Shown one piece after another: positions 1 to 10,331 of a stretch of 64,000 nucleotides of DNA (position 1 is its first letter; the number at the start of each line of letters is the position of its first letter). Under the pieces are notes generated by a model. That model was not told the origin of the DNA. It did not search any database and saw only the letters and a program-made list of their open reading frames with translations. Made by a program: the position numbers and the translations under genes. The stretch covers positions 20,302 to 84,301 of the forward strand of contig QZJD01000069.1 in NCBI GenBank assembly GCA_003604995.1, read 5' to 3'. This DNA is from Desulfobulbus sp. Its GTDB lineage: Bacteria > Desulfobacterota > Desulfobulbia > Desulfobulbales > Desulfobulbaceae.

Positions 1-1317
1 CTTTACCCTGGAAACACCGATCTTTTCCGCGAACGGATCGGGATAACGAAGGTAATACAATTTGGCGACAACGGCAAACTCCGGCCCGATATCCTTGGGG
101 ACCGAAAACGTGAAAAATTCCTTTCTGACTTCATCTGCCTGCAGCCTGTTGTCAAACACGATTTTTGCCGCATCGTGGGAAAAAAAGGTCTGGCTGCCGC
201 CGGAATCAACGCAGACCGCCCGGTACAGCCGGCGGCCCTGCGGGAAATGCTCACCCAGAAATTCGGCATCCGCACCGCTTTTACCGGAAACATCATATAA
301 TTCATCATTAGGTGAACTGGCGGGGAGTTGGATGATCGTCTCACCGTCCTGGAGGTACAGCTCCAGGTAGACCACCCGAAGTTCGGCGGTTCCGGTAGGG
401 AGTTTGTGTCCGGACTTCGAATTGTCGACCAGAACACTGATGACCGCCTCTTCCCCGGGCACCAGCGCGGCGCTATCCACCTGCATATACAGATTGATTG
501 CGCCCTTGACCTGCGTTTCCGAATGGGCGCCGGGAAAACCATGGGTATACAGCTTGCTGCGGGCGGGGGAACCGGCCAGCGTATTCTGAGAGGCCCTGCC
601 GGATTCGAACACCGCCTTGCCGGCGGTCAGGAAGCCTTTGGCATTCATATGACAATCCTGACATTGAATACCCTCCTTTGCATACCGGCTTGCCTTCCAC
701 TCCGAGTAGGTCGAAATGATCTCCAGCCCGAATCGGTTCACCCGATTGTGGCAGATTGCGCAAACTTCACTTTTGGTCTGCAATTCAGAATAGACATGAT
801 GCCAATCCGTCTCCCGCTGAAACGGCCCGAATTTTTGCGTGCCGGGGACAGCCTCATAGTTACCGTTGCCCGGCTCATCGCCCTTATATCCGGTAATCCT
901 GTGGCAGAGGTCGCACTCTACGCCTGACAGCTCGGGGTTGACCTGCTCTTTTGCGCTCACCTTTCCTCCGGTCCGGAGAAAGGTCACCGGCGAATGACAG
1001 GCGATACACCCCTTCATCTCCTCCGCCAGATTTTCCTCCTGGCCGCTTCGTTTCAACAGCACATCAAAATAGATCTTTCGGAACACAAGATTATCAAACG
1101 ATTTAGCGTGCATGGATTTTGCATGCTGCTCAAATATATGCTGATGGCAAATACTGCACGAGGTCGAGTGTTCAAAAGCCGTGACGGTTTTTTTGCCCCA
1201 TTGCGGAGGGACCGCCGCTGTTTTCCCTGAAATATCATCAGCCGGCGCAATCCCCGCGGCAAGGACCATAATCAGTACCAGGAGACTACAGCGTAAGATG
1301 GTAGGTGGTGCAGGCAT
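1..1317 (-). CDS. multiheme c-type cytochrome (cytochrome c554-like), 3' end beyond left window edge
   Basis: Own translation of minus strand from ATG at 1317: MPAPPTILRCSLLVLIMVLAAGIAPADD (signal peptide), then CSICH, CIACH, CDLCH, CAICH, CQDCH; frame stays open to base 1, so the complete-ORF track omits it. Confidence 0.85.
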   Translation of the reverse strand, partial: MPAPPTILRCSLLVLIMVLAAGIAPADDISGKTAAVPPQWGKKTVTAFEHSTSCSICHQHIFEQHAKSMHAKSFDNLVFRKIYFDVLLKRSGQEENLAEEMKGCIACHSPVTFLRTGGKVSAKEQVNPELSGVECDLCHRITGYKGDEPGNGNYEAVPGTQKFGPFQRETDWHHVYSELQTKSEVCAICHNRVNRFGLEIISTYSEWKASRYAKEGIQCQDCHMNAKGFLTAGKAVFESGRASQNTLAGSPARSKLYTHGFPGAHSETQVKGAINLYMQVDSAALVPGEEAVISVLVDNSKSGHKLPTGTAELRVVYLELYLQDGETIIQLPASSPNDELYDVSGKSGADAEFLGEHFPQGRRLYRAVCVDSGGSQTFFSHDAAKIVFDNRLQADEVRKEFFTFSVPKDIGPEFAVVAKLYYLRYPDPFAEKIGVSRVK

Positions 1318-2127
1318 AATGCGTCCTCCGGCCGGACCAGAATTTTGCCAGTAAGAATCGTTCATGATTTCATCGCAGGCTCCGCAGGCAAAAAAGAACG
1401 CCCAGACCCGGTACCTCAAGACGAGGCCAGGTCTCTGCATGCTCCTTCTCCCTTAGAGGTTATAGCTCTTTTGGTCTCAAAAATTCAAGGCCCCTGCCCC
1501 TTCTTTTCCGAAAAGGATTTGCCGAAACCCTCAAAACGCCCCCTTGATTTGCTGACCAAACACCTGGAATCCATCGACAATCCCACCATGCACCGGGGTG
1601 CGACAATTTGCCGTGTTGCAAAAGCATGACAACCTGATTAGGAAGTAAAAAATTCCTGTTTAGAAGTAGAAATTATTTCCGTTAGCAGGTGAACGGTGTT
1701 TTCTGTCCCGCTCGGTCGCTTCCGATACGAGACGAAAAATTAACCCGCGTACGAGACGAATAATGCTCCCCTTTCCTTATCTCTCCTAGCGGCACACCAA
1801 TGCTGCCATCCGCCGATCAATTACACCAGGTAATAAAACGGTTGGACTTTCGGTTCCTGTTGGTGATATGATAAAGCTGTAAGAACAGAAAGGTCTTTGG
1901 GCGACCTGAATCCGCCTGAAATATAGGAAACTGATCACGATTGGCCTGATAAATCAATATCAATCAAAAAACTGCATCATACCATAGCATAAAAAATACC
2001 GCTTTCAGATACTTTGCTATACAGTTTACAACTATTACAGTTATTTTACATTAACGACAAAAAACAGGTTTTTTATGTAGACTCAAGTCAACCCTATTAA
2101 CTCCATAGCAAAAGGAGGTTGAAAATC

Positions 2128-3303
2128 ATGTCCATTTCAACCAGAGGTATCCTTTTCCTTGCCGGATTTATTCTGGCCCTCTGCCTGCCCCCCCCATCGG
2201 CAAGCGCCGCCGATGAGGAGGCGTGCCTTGTCTGCCACAAGTATTCAGGGCTGGCCAGAATAGATCAAAAGACAGGTAAGGTCCGGCTGTATTACGTTCC
2301 CGGCGACAAGTACCAGAACTCCGTCCACGGCAAGGTTCTGTGCCGCAACTGTCACCTCAATCTGGACGTCATCCCCCACGTCGACGCCAAAAAGGTTGAC
2401 TGCTCGACCAAATGCCACCTCAAGGAGCCCTCGACGGACGTTGATTTCTCCCACGCCAACCTCTTTCAGGAGGTCAACAAAAGCATCCATGGCAAGGGGT
2501 CAGAGGCAGATCAGAAAAAGTTTCCCCAGGACATGCCCGGATGCACGGATTGCCATATCAACACCGTCTACCAGCCGGTCCAGGGCCTGGATCAGAACCC
2601 GGGCATATCCAGAGACGCCCTGCGGCGCTGCATAGGATGCCATACCACCCAGGAGTGGGCCAACCGCTATTACCAGCACTTCACCCACCGGCTGCACCGA
2701 TCCAAAACAGCCCTGGAGACCGTGAACCTCTGCCTGAACTGCCATCAGGACGAGCAGATGATGGCCCGGCATAACCTGCCGGCCACCTCCAATTACCGTG
2801 ATACCTTTCACTGGAAAGGCGTCCTCTACGGGGATCCCAACGCGCCGGACTGCATCAGTTGCCATGCGCCGGTGGGATTTTCCGTCCACTCCCTCGCCTC
2901 CATGCAGTCCAAGGATTCCCCTGTTCACCCGCAGAACCTGCAAAAAACCTGCGCCAATGACCTCGGGACCCAGAAGTGCCACCCCAATGCCGTGGAATCC
3001 TTTGCCCGGGGCAAGATCCATCAGACCGGCCTGGGCTTCGACGACACGATTACCGCGGTGATCAAAGGCGAAGCCGCCCTGGACAATATCAGCGCCCTCA
3101 ATAAAGAGAGGAGATTCCGCAATCTCATGGATATCGACGATGAGGAGCTCGCCGCCCTCAACGAGGTGGAACGCTTTCAGCACAAGGTCTACCTTATCGT
3201 CAAATTTGCCTATACCCTCCTGATCACCCTGGTCATCGGTGGCATGCTGATCCACCAGCTCATGGATCTGTACAGGACGGTCAAAAACCGGCATACCCAT
3301 TGA
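2128..3303 (+). CDS. multiheme cytochrome c with C-terminal TM helix
   Basis: Six CXXCH plus CSTKCH and CANDLGTQKCH; signal peptide; C-terminal TM. Start moved to ATG 2128 behind AAAGGAGG (track start 2119 is TTG). Confidence 0.85.
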   Translation: MSISTRGILFLAGFILALCLPPPSASAADEEACLVCHKYSGLARIDQKTGKVRLYYVPGDKYQNSVHGKVLCRNCHLNLDVIPHVDAKKVDCSTKCHLKEPSTDVDFSHANLFQEVNKSIHGKGSEADQKKFPQDMPGCTDCHINTVYQPVQGLDQNPGISRDALRRCIGCHTTQEWANRYYQHFTHRLHRSKTALETVNLCLNCHQDEQMMARHNLPATSNYRDTFHWKGVLYGDPNAPDCISCHAPVGFSVHSLASMQSKDSPVHPQNLQKTCANDLGTQKCHPNAVESFARGKIHQTGLGFDDTITAVIKGEAALDNISALNKERRFRNLMDIDDEELAALNEVERFQHKVYLIVKFAYTLLITLVIGGMLIHQLMDLYRTVKNRHTH

Positions 3304-3316
3304 GAGGATGATCGAT

Positions 3317-4909
3317 ATGAATACACCCAACTCTGCACACGATTATTGCGGCGAAGGCGATACCGGCGGACCGGCCACGGAAGTCATCCGTCTTAACTGC
3401 CACGAGCGGATTCAGCACCTGCTGGTGCTCGTCACCTTCATCATCCTGGTTATCACCGGCTATATGCTCAAGATCCCGGAGAGCTGGATTATCGGGATGG
3501 GCGACTGGGGAGAACTGATCTTTGCCTACCGCGGACTGGCGCATCGAATCTGCGGCGTGGCCATGATCCTCACCTCGTTCTACCACCTTGCCTATATAGC
3601 AGTATGCAAGGACGGCCGCTCCTTCCTGAAGGAGATGATCCCCACCTGGAAGGACGCCAAGGACATTGTCCACAATATCGGCTATTACCTGGGCACAAGG
3701 CCCGAACCGCCAAAGTTCAAGCGGTTTGATTACCGGGAAAAAGCAGAGTATCTGGCGCTGGTCGCCGGCACGATCATCATTTCGGTAACCGGCATTCTGC
3801 TCTGGTCCGAGGCGTACTGGAGCAAATTTGTTCTCGATCTATCCCTGCTGATTCACGGCATGGAGGCCATCCTGGCCACCCTGGCCATCATCGTCTGGCA
3901 TTTTTATGCCGTGCACTGGAAACCCGGACAGTTCCCCATGAGCACTGTCTGGCTTGACGGCAAAATGTCCGCCCACCATCTTCGAATGGAACATCCCCTG
4001 CAGTATGAGGAGCTGGTACAGGCGGGCAAGCTGGTCCCGGTGGAGGACGGTGACCATGGCCACGGACATGACGGGACGGGCGGCTCCCGATCGTTCGGTA
4101 AAGGGGTGCTGGGGCTGTTGTCGTTCGGTTCCATCTTTTTCTTTGCCTTTGTGTCCGTCCTGCTGCTCAAAATGCTCTATTTTCCCCCCTCGGTAACCAG
4201 CGTAACCCAGACGCCCGACCACAACAAGCTTATGGAGTTTATCTCCTCGGGACAGGCAAAGAAAACCGACACCCATTTCCACAACACCGATGAAACCGTC
4301 AAGCTGATCATTGCCCAGCCCCCCATCTGCGTAACGTGCCACGGCACCCTGCCCCACGGCAAGTCACCTGATATCCGTTCATTTCTCAATATGCACAATT
4401 ATTTCATGGCCTGTGAGACCTGCCATATCCGTCAGGCCGATGCCCCGGGGGAAGTGCACTATGTATGGTATGACAATCTGACCGAGGATATCGTAACGGC
4501 AATAGATGAGAAGAAAAACGGAAACTATTCGGCACGACTTGTTCCGGTGGCCACGGTGGACGGCCGGACCAAGCGATTGGACGAACCGACCAATCCCGAC
4601 TTCATCAAGGAGTATATCGCCCAGAAGGATCGCCTGACCCCGGAAGAGCAGGCGCGGGCAAAGGTCGTCCTCCATCGGGATATGTCGAAGAAGCCGCTGC
4701 AATGCACCGAATGCCACGGACGGGAGCCTTATATCAACTTCCATCAGGTCGGCTACAGCAAGGAAAGGGCGGAAAGTCTGTATCGAACGGAAGTTGCCGA
4801 CATGATCGACAGGTACATGAAGTTCTATCTGCCGACGATGTTCGACTCCGACCTGATGAAAAAACAGAAAATGGAAGAGCTGGAGCTGGAAGACCGGTCC
4901 ACCAATTGA
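3317..4909 (+). CDS. membrane cytochrome b (FdnI/HydC-like) fused to periplasmic triheme c region
   Basis: Four to five TM helices with conserved His, then CVTCH, CETCH, CTECH; directly follows the multiheme gene. Confidence 0.8.
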   Translation: MNTPNSAHDYCGEGDTGGPATEVIRLNCHERIQHLLVLVTFIILVITGYMLKIPESWIIGMGDWGELIFAYRGLAHRICGVAMILTSFYHLAYIAVCKDGRSFLKEMIPTWKDAKDIVHNIGYYLGTRPEPPKFKRFDYREKAEYLALVAGTIIISVTGILLWSEAYWSKFVLDLSLLIHGMEAILATLAIIVWHFYAVHWKPGQFPMSTVWLDGKMSAHHLRMEHPLQYEELVQAGKLVPVEDGDHGHGHDGTGGSRSFGKGVLGLLSFGSIFFFAFVSVLLLKMLYFPPSVTSVTQTPDHNKLMEFISSGQAKKTDTHFHNTDETVKLIIAQPPICVTCHGTLPHGKSPDIRSFLNMHNYFMACETCHIRQADAPGEVHYVWYDNLTEDIVTAIDEKKNGNYSARLVPVATVDGRTKRLDEPTNPDFIKEYIAQKDRLTPEEQARAKVVLHRDMSKKPLQCTECHGREPYINFHQVGYSKERAESLYRTEVADMIDRYMKFYLPTMFDSDLMKKQKMEELELEDRSTN

Positions 4910-5003
4910 CCGAACGCGCAGCCTTACGGCACCGGTAGCAACGGGCACCGGAGGTGAAAAGCGAGCCTTCTCCGCTGCACCGGCTTGACCAGGACATTCC
5001 TTT

Positions 5004-5954
5004 ATGCGCAAGACCATGCCAAGTCGGAAGCCACTGCCCCGGCGCCTTTTGCTGGCGCTGGGGCCCACATTGCTCCTCTTTGCTCTGGTCTGTCAGGCTC
5101 AGGAAAACCGGCTCAACACCATCGCCTGCCGCCAGGCCCTGGTGATCACTGACCAGCTCCGTCTGCCCAGCGATGTCGGGGTGGACGGCCGGGGGCGGAT
5201 CTACATCCTCGACGGCACCGCCTCCGTGGTCCGAATCTATGACCGGCTGGGAATGCCGGCGGGCACCCTGGGCGGCGCCTCCGTGCTCAGGGAACCGCTG
5301 GGGATTGATGTTTCGGCCGGGGGCGATGTCCTGGTAGCTGATTCCGGCAACCGCCGCCTCGTCCTTTTCCCGGCGGATCACATCAATTCCCCCCGGTTCA
5401 TCACCATCCCCGCCCCGCCCGGCACACCGCCGCCCGATCCCACGGATGCCGTCTTCGGCTTGCAGCCGGGCACCTTCCATGTCGTGGACAACGACAACCA
5501 TCGGATCGTCACCCTAGACCAGAACGGCTCCCTGCTCTGGTCCACGGGAATCATGGGCCGCAATCGCGAAGAATTCCGCTTTCCCTTCATGCTGGACCTG
5601 GACGGCGAGGGCAACATTTATATCGTCGAGGTCATCAATACCCGGGTCCAGGTCCTCACCGCCAACGGCACATACAGCAGATTTATCGGTGACTGGGGCA
5701 TAGAGCCCGGCCAGCTTTTCCGGCCCAAAGGGGTGGCGGTCAGCGACCGCAATGAGGTGTTCGTCTCCGACAGCTACCTGGGGGTCATCCAGGTTTTTTC
5801 CCGGGAGGGCCGCTTTCTGGGAGTTGTCGGTGACGAAGACGGCAACCTTCTGAAATTTACCACCCCAGTGGGCATGACCTTGGCGGGAAACCGATTGTTT
5901 CTCATTGAAATGTGGAACAACCGGCTCTTGGTCCTGGAAAGGATCGCGCCGTAA
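5004..5954 (+). CDS. NHL-repeat / 6-bladed beta-propeller secreted protein
   Basis: Signal peptide; repeated LPSDVGVDGRGRIYILDG / FPFMLDLDGEGNIYIVE / RPKGVAVSDRNEVFVSDS blades. Confidence 0.8.
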   Translation: MRKTMPSRKPLPRRLLLALGPTLLLFALVCQAQENRLNTIACRQALVITDQLRLPSDVGVDGRGRIYILDGTASVVRIYDRLGMPAGTLGGASVLREPLGIDVSAGGDVLVADSGNRRLVLFPADHINSPRFITIPAPPGTPPPDPTDAVFGLQPGTFHVVDNDNHRIVTLDQNGSLLWSTGIMGRNREEFRFPFMLDLDGEGNIYIVEVINTRVQVLTANGTYSRFIGDWGIEPGQLFRPKGVAVSDRNEVFVSDSYLGVIQVFSREGRFLGVVGDEDGNLLKFTTPVGMTLAGNRLFLIEMWNNRLLVLERIAP

Positions 5955-5958
5955 GCCC

Positions 5959-8679
5959 ATGCGCAGCTCTCCGGTTCCATTTCTGGCCCTCCTATTGTTG
6001 CTGCTCGCGGCCTGCCCCGGTGCCGCGCCGGCCGCGGGCAACCTGACCCAGAATTCGTCTCGCGAATGCGCCATTTGCCATTTTCGGTGGATCGACCAGT
6101 TCGTTCAGGGGCACGGCACCGCGCTGGCGGAGTACGAAAAAGAGGATGTGGCCGGCGACGAGTTGATGTGTTTCAGTTGCCATGACGGCTCCACCGAGGA
6201 TTCACGGAGCAAGGTCTGGCTGCTGGACATGCACAAGACCGGCATGAAGCCCTCCGACAAGGTGAAGATCCCCAAACTCTTTCCCCTGTCCCACGACGGC
6301 AAGATGATGTGCGCCACCTGCCACTCCGCCCACTCCAACCCGACGGACACCAGCATCGAGCGAAGCATCTTTCTACGGATCACCAACAATGATTCCATCA
6401 TGTGCGAGATGTGCCATGTCGCCCAGTTGCCCAAGATGGAAAACCACCCCCTGCACGCGGGCAAGAATCCCCTGCCGGACCGGATTTTTGCCGAGGGCGC
6501 CACGCGATCCTTCACCGATCCCAAGCATGTCATCTGCGAAAGCTGCCATACGCCGCATGCCGGCGTGGAAAAAAATTTGGTGTACACGATGACCGCCTCG
6601 GCCCTCTGCCTGATCTGCCATGCCGACAAGATCGATGACCCAGCCGGCCCCCCCTCGCAACAGGTCAACCATCCGCTCCATGTGGAATTTAAAACCGATC
6701 CGAGCCGGGAAATCACCCTGGCGGCCGGGGAAAAACACTCCCTGCAGTGCCTGTCCTGCCACAAGGTCCACCTGCACGCCAAGGAGACCAAGGCGCTGGT
6801 GGCGAAAAAGGAAGTGCTCTGCGGCTACTGTCACCCCGACAAGGAAAACAGGGAGCAACCGCCAGCCACGCGGGCCAACCATCCCGTGGCGGTTGCCTTC
6901 AAGGCACCTTCGGGAGGCGACTTTGTCCCCGCAACCGGTGAAAACAACACCGTGCAGTGTTACTCCTGCCACGCCACGCATCAGCATGCCCCTGCCACCA
7001 AGGGGTTGCCGGCCCCGCGGGACGTCCTCTGCGCGGGCTGCCATGCCGATCGTTACCTGGTTGAAGGCACCGACCATGATTTCCGGGTCACCGCCCCGAC
7101 CGATATCAATATGCTGGAACAGGGCAGCAGTCAGTTCGGCCCGTGCGTCACCTGCCACGTCCCGCACAAGGCCGGCGGTCCCTATCTCTGGTCTCGGCAG
7201 AATCCGAAAGCTGAGCTTACCCCCTCCGGACTCTGCCTGTCCTGTCACCAGGAAAAAGGTCCGGCCGAAAAGAAAGGGGTCGGCCTTCATTCCCACCCCG
7301 TTTCCGTGGAGCTCAAAAATGTCCCGCCGCTTCCCCCTTCCCTCACTGCATTGGGTCTCGGCCTGCCGACCGCACAGGGACAGGAGGCGGACATGCCGCT
7401 TCCCCTGTATGTCCATCCTGACGGCCGCTCCCTGGTGGAATGCCATACCTGCCATGATCCCCATCAATGGCAGCCCGGCCGCAAGCAGAAAGGCCAGGGC
7501 AGCAATGTCGAAGGCGACGGCGCCAGCAGCTTCCTGCGGCAGCAGGTCGGGGTTGCCGAGAACCTCTGCGCCTCCTGCCATGCCGACCAGTTCCTGGTGG
7601 AGGGCACGGATCATGACCTGAGGATCACCGCCCGGGAAGAAACCAACGCAGCAGGCAAAAAGGCGGGCGAGGCAGGGGTGTGCGGTGCCTGCCACGTACC
7701 CCACAACGGCCAGGGGCCGATGCTCTGGGCCAAGCCCCTGAGCGAAGAGCGGGAATCCCATTCCTTTCTCTGTCTTTCCTGCCACCGGAAGGAAGGGGTC
7801 GCCGGGAAAAAGACCCTTGGCGAATATTCGCACCGGGTAGGCACCCCGGTGCAGGGAACGCCAAACCTGCCTCTGGCCGAACGGAACAAGGATCAGTGGG
7901 TGACGGAATGCGCCACCTGTCATAATCCGCACAGCTGGCTTCCAGACGGCAAGACCAGGGGAAGCGGTGAAAACACGGAAGGCGACGACGCCAGCAGCTT
8001 TCTCAGAAAATCAAGCCAAGGCCGGGCCGAACTCTGCCTGGAGTGCCACAAACAGCAGGGCAACGTGGTCGGCACGGATCATGACCTGCGGATTACCGCT
8101 CCCGACGCAACGGATCGGCAGGGCAAGACCGCGGCGCAGGGATCGGTGTGCTCGCCCTGCCACGCGGTGCATAACGCCTTGAACCAGGGCGGGCTGTGGA
8201 ACGGCCCCGTGGCCGCGCCGGGCAAGGATTTCATGGCCCGGGCCTGCTACGGCTGTCATCGGCCGGAAGCATCGGGCAAGGATAAGCTGGTCGAGGTAGC
8301 CGGTCACCCGGAACGGTTCTATTTCGGCTACCACCAGCCCTACACGATTTCCGAACATTACCGGCTGGGCGACCAGATTGAATATCCGCTGTTCGACGCC
8401 GCCGGCAACAGAACCGCCAAGGGAGAGATCACCTGCCCCACCTGTCACGATCCGCACATCTGGCATCCGGATCGGGTCGAACCGGGTCCCGGCAAGAATG
8501 TCGAGGGTACTCCGGTGGACAGCTTTCTCAGAAAGGATATCCGCAATGACCTGTGCTATGCCTGCCACGGCTTAAAAACGCTTTTTCTGTACCGCTACTA
8601 TCATGTGGACAAGGAGCGGAGAAAGATGATCGGGCACTCTCCTCCCACAAGATCTTTTTTCGAGCCTGTCAGCAAATAA
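5959..8679 (+). CDS. 22-CXXCH multiheme cytochrome c (about 906 aa)
   Basis: 22 CXXCH counted by hand; signal peptide MRSSPVPFLALLLLLLAACPG; start ATG 5959, after upstream stop. Confidence 0.9.
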   Translation: MRSSPVPFLALLLLLLAACPGAAPAAGNLTQNSSRECAICHFRWIDQFVQGHGTALAEYEKEDVAGDELMCFSCHDGSTEDSRSKVWLLDMHKTGMKPSDKVKIPKLFPLSHDGKMMCATCHSAHSNPTDTSIERSIFLRITNNDSIMCEMCHVAQLPKMENHPLHAGKNPLPDRIFAEGATRSFTDPKHVICESCHTPHAGVEKNLVYTMTASALCLICHADKIDDPAGPPSQQVNHPLHVEFKTDPSREITLAAGEKHSLQCLSCHKVHLHAKETKALVAKKEVLCGYCHPDKENREQPPATRANHPVAVAFKAPSGGDFVPATGENNTVQCYSCHATHQHAPATKGLPAPRDVLCAGCHADRYLVEGTDHDFRVTAPTDINMLEQGSSQFGPCVTCHVPHKAGGPYLWSRQNPKAELTPSGLCLSCHQEKGPAEKKGVGLHSHPVSVELKNVPPLPPSLTALGLGLPTAQGQEADMPLPLYVHPDGRSLVECHTCHDPHQWQPGRKQKGQGSNVEGDGASSFLRQQVGVAENLCASCHADQFLVEGTDHDLRITAREETNAAGKKAGEAGVCGACHVPHNGQGPMLWAKPLSEERESHSFLCLSCHRKEGVAGKKTLGEYSHRVGTPVQGTPNLPLAERNKDQWVTECATCHNPHSWLPDGKTRGSGENTEGDDASSFLRKSSQGRAELCLECHKQQGNVVGTDHDLRITAPDATDRQGKTAAQGSVCSPCHAVHNALNQGGLWNGPVAAPGKDFMARACYGCHRPEASGKDKLVEVAGHPERFYFGYHQPYTISEHYRLGDQIEYPLFDAAGNRTAKGEITCPTCHDPHIWHPDRVEPGPGKNVEGTPVDSFLRKDIRNDLCYACHGLKTLFLYRYYHVDKERRKMIGHSPPTRSFFEPVSK

Positions 8680-8690
8680 GGATGATAGAT

Positions 8691-10331
8691 ATGCGCGAGA
8701 CACCTTACCCAGAGAGCCATGGCCGCTTGCTCCTCATTCTGGTCGTTCTTCTCCTCACCCTTTTCCTTCCGCCGGCGAACGGGGCGACGGTTCCGGCCGG
8801 TGATACGGCGGGCATGAACGACCCCGCGGCCGGCGCCCTGAGCAACGATGCTCCCCCTGCCGGCAGCGGCCCGGATCCGCATGGCCGGCTGGACTGCGCG
8901 GAATGCCATGGGGAGCAAACAGCGGGACAATCTCCCTCCGCAACGACTCTCCCCGCGGACGACGTGCAGCTCTGCCAGGGCTGCCACCCGGTTGCCCACC
9001 TGCATCCGTTGGGCGTTGCCCCCCAGCCCTGGTCGGTGCAGGAAAAGGATTTCCCACTGCCCCTGGGCAAGGGCATCCAGGAAGGACGGATCGTCTGCCT
9101 TACCTGCCATATGATCCACCGCAATGACCAGAATCCTTATCTGCTCCGTGAGTTTGATCCCCGGGACGGCAGGGGACGGAACGCCCTGTGTTTTCACTGT
9201 CACCTGGATCAGTTCCCCGGCAAATCTCCTCACTCCGGCGATACGGCGGACTGCAAGTTCTGTCATGTCAGCCTCCCGCAGCAAAATCCACCTCCGGCCG
9301 CCCCCCCCGATGCCCACATGCAGGCCGCATGCCTTCTGTGCCATAGCAATCTGCCGGACGCCCATTTTGCCGGCGTCAATCCTTTTCTGGACGAAACCGT
9401 TAAACAGGAAACGCTCAAGGGTCAAATTTTCTTTGCTGACGGCCGGGTCGTTTGTACCAGCTGCCATTCACCCCATGCCGGGCGGGACGACAAATTTCTC
9501 CTCCGTCCGGACTATCTGGCTCTGGCCAAGGATTCACGGGCCATGAATCCCCACAGAAGAAATTACCTGTGCCTGTCCTGCCACCTGGCGAAGCCGGTGA
9601 AGGAGCAGGCCCCTCTGCGTGACGGGGGGGATACCGTCAAGCTCTGCAATCGATGCCATCACTCGGAATACGCCCGTCCCGATATCCATCCGGTGGAAAT
9701 AAAACCCTCGCACAATGTCCGCATCCCGGAAGACCTGCCTCTGCAGGACGAACAACTTACCTGCGCGACCTGCCATGATTCCCTGCTGCAGATGAGCTGC
9801 CAAAACGACGCCGCCCGGGGCAATCCCTATTTTCTGCGCAGAAAAACCGAGTCCAGGAATGCTTTTTGTTTTCTCTGCCATATTGCCGAATCCTACAAAC
9901 GTCTCAACCCGCACAAGCAGCTCAATGAACAGGGAGAAATCGTGGAGAAAACCTGTCTTTTCTGTCATGCCGCCATTCCGGACGTCAACTACATCGGTCC
10001 GGAACGGGTCAGCTTCATTGTCCAGGACCCCAACGAGTACTGCATCGGCTGCCATCCGGGGTTCACCGGCAATCACCCGGCCGGCGTCAACCACCTGGTC
10101 GCCCCCTCGCCGAAGATCAAGGCGGCCGTCAGGACTTCGGTGCAACGGATCGGGGTGGAGTTGCCCCTCTATAAAGGGAAAATCATCTGCGCGACCTGCC
10201 ATAACCCCCACCAGGAAGGCGTTATCAAAATTGATGCGGCCGCGACTGGAACGGAGCGCGCAAACAAGTTGCGACTGAAGCCGGGCCGAAATCTCAGTAC
10301 CGAATGTATCGGTTGCCATTGGGACAAATAG
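8691..10331 (+). CDS. 15-CXXCH multiheme cytochrome c (about 546 aa)
   Basis: 15 CXXCH counted; signal peptide/TM; AAGGA upstream of ATG 8691. Confidence 0.88.
   Translation: MRETPYPESHGRLLLILVVLLLTLFLPPANGATVPAGDTAGMNDPAAGALSNDAPPAGSGPDPHGRLDCAECHGEQTAGQSPSATTLPADDVQLCQGCHPVAHLHPLGVAPQPWSVQEKDFPLPLGKGIQEGRIVCLTCHMIHRNDQNPYLLREFDPRDGRGRNALCFHCHLDQFPGKSPHSGDTADCKFCHVSLPQQNPPPAAPPDAHMQAACLLCHSNLPDAHFAGVNPFLDETVKQETLKGQIFFADGRVVCTSCHSPHAGRDDKFLLRPDYLALAKDSRAMNPHRRNYLCLSCHLAKPVKEQAPLRDGGDTVKLCNRCHHSEYARPDIHPVEIKPSHNVRIPEDLPLQDEQLTCATCHDSLLQMSCQNDAARGNPYFLRRKTESRNAFCFLCHIAESYKRLNPHKQLNEQGEIVEKTCLFCHAAIPDVNYIGPERVSFIVQDPNEYCIGCHPGFTGNHPAGVNHLVAPSPKIKAAVRTSVQRIGVELPLYKGKIICATCHNPHQEGVIKIDAAATGTERANKLRLKPGRNLSTECIGCHWDK

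Noticed and set aside
1345-1629. 94-aa plus-strand ORF
   Set aside because: Lies in the AT-varying intergenic region, no RBS, no recognisable domain.
1936-1970. FNR/HcpR-like AT-rich site (TTGATTGATATTGATTTATC on minus strand)
   Set aside because: Half-sites do not form a convincing spaced palindrome; cannot distinguish from AT-rich promoter sequence.
6373-7932. 519-aa minus-strand ORF across the 22-heme gene
   Set aside because: Antisense of CXXCH coding sequence, which reads as repeated MAG/VAG-type strings; not independent.
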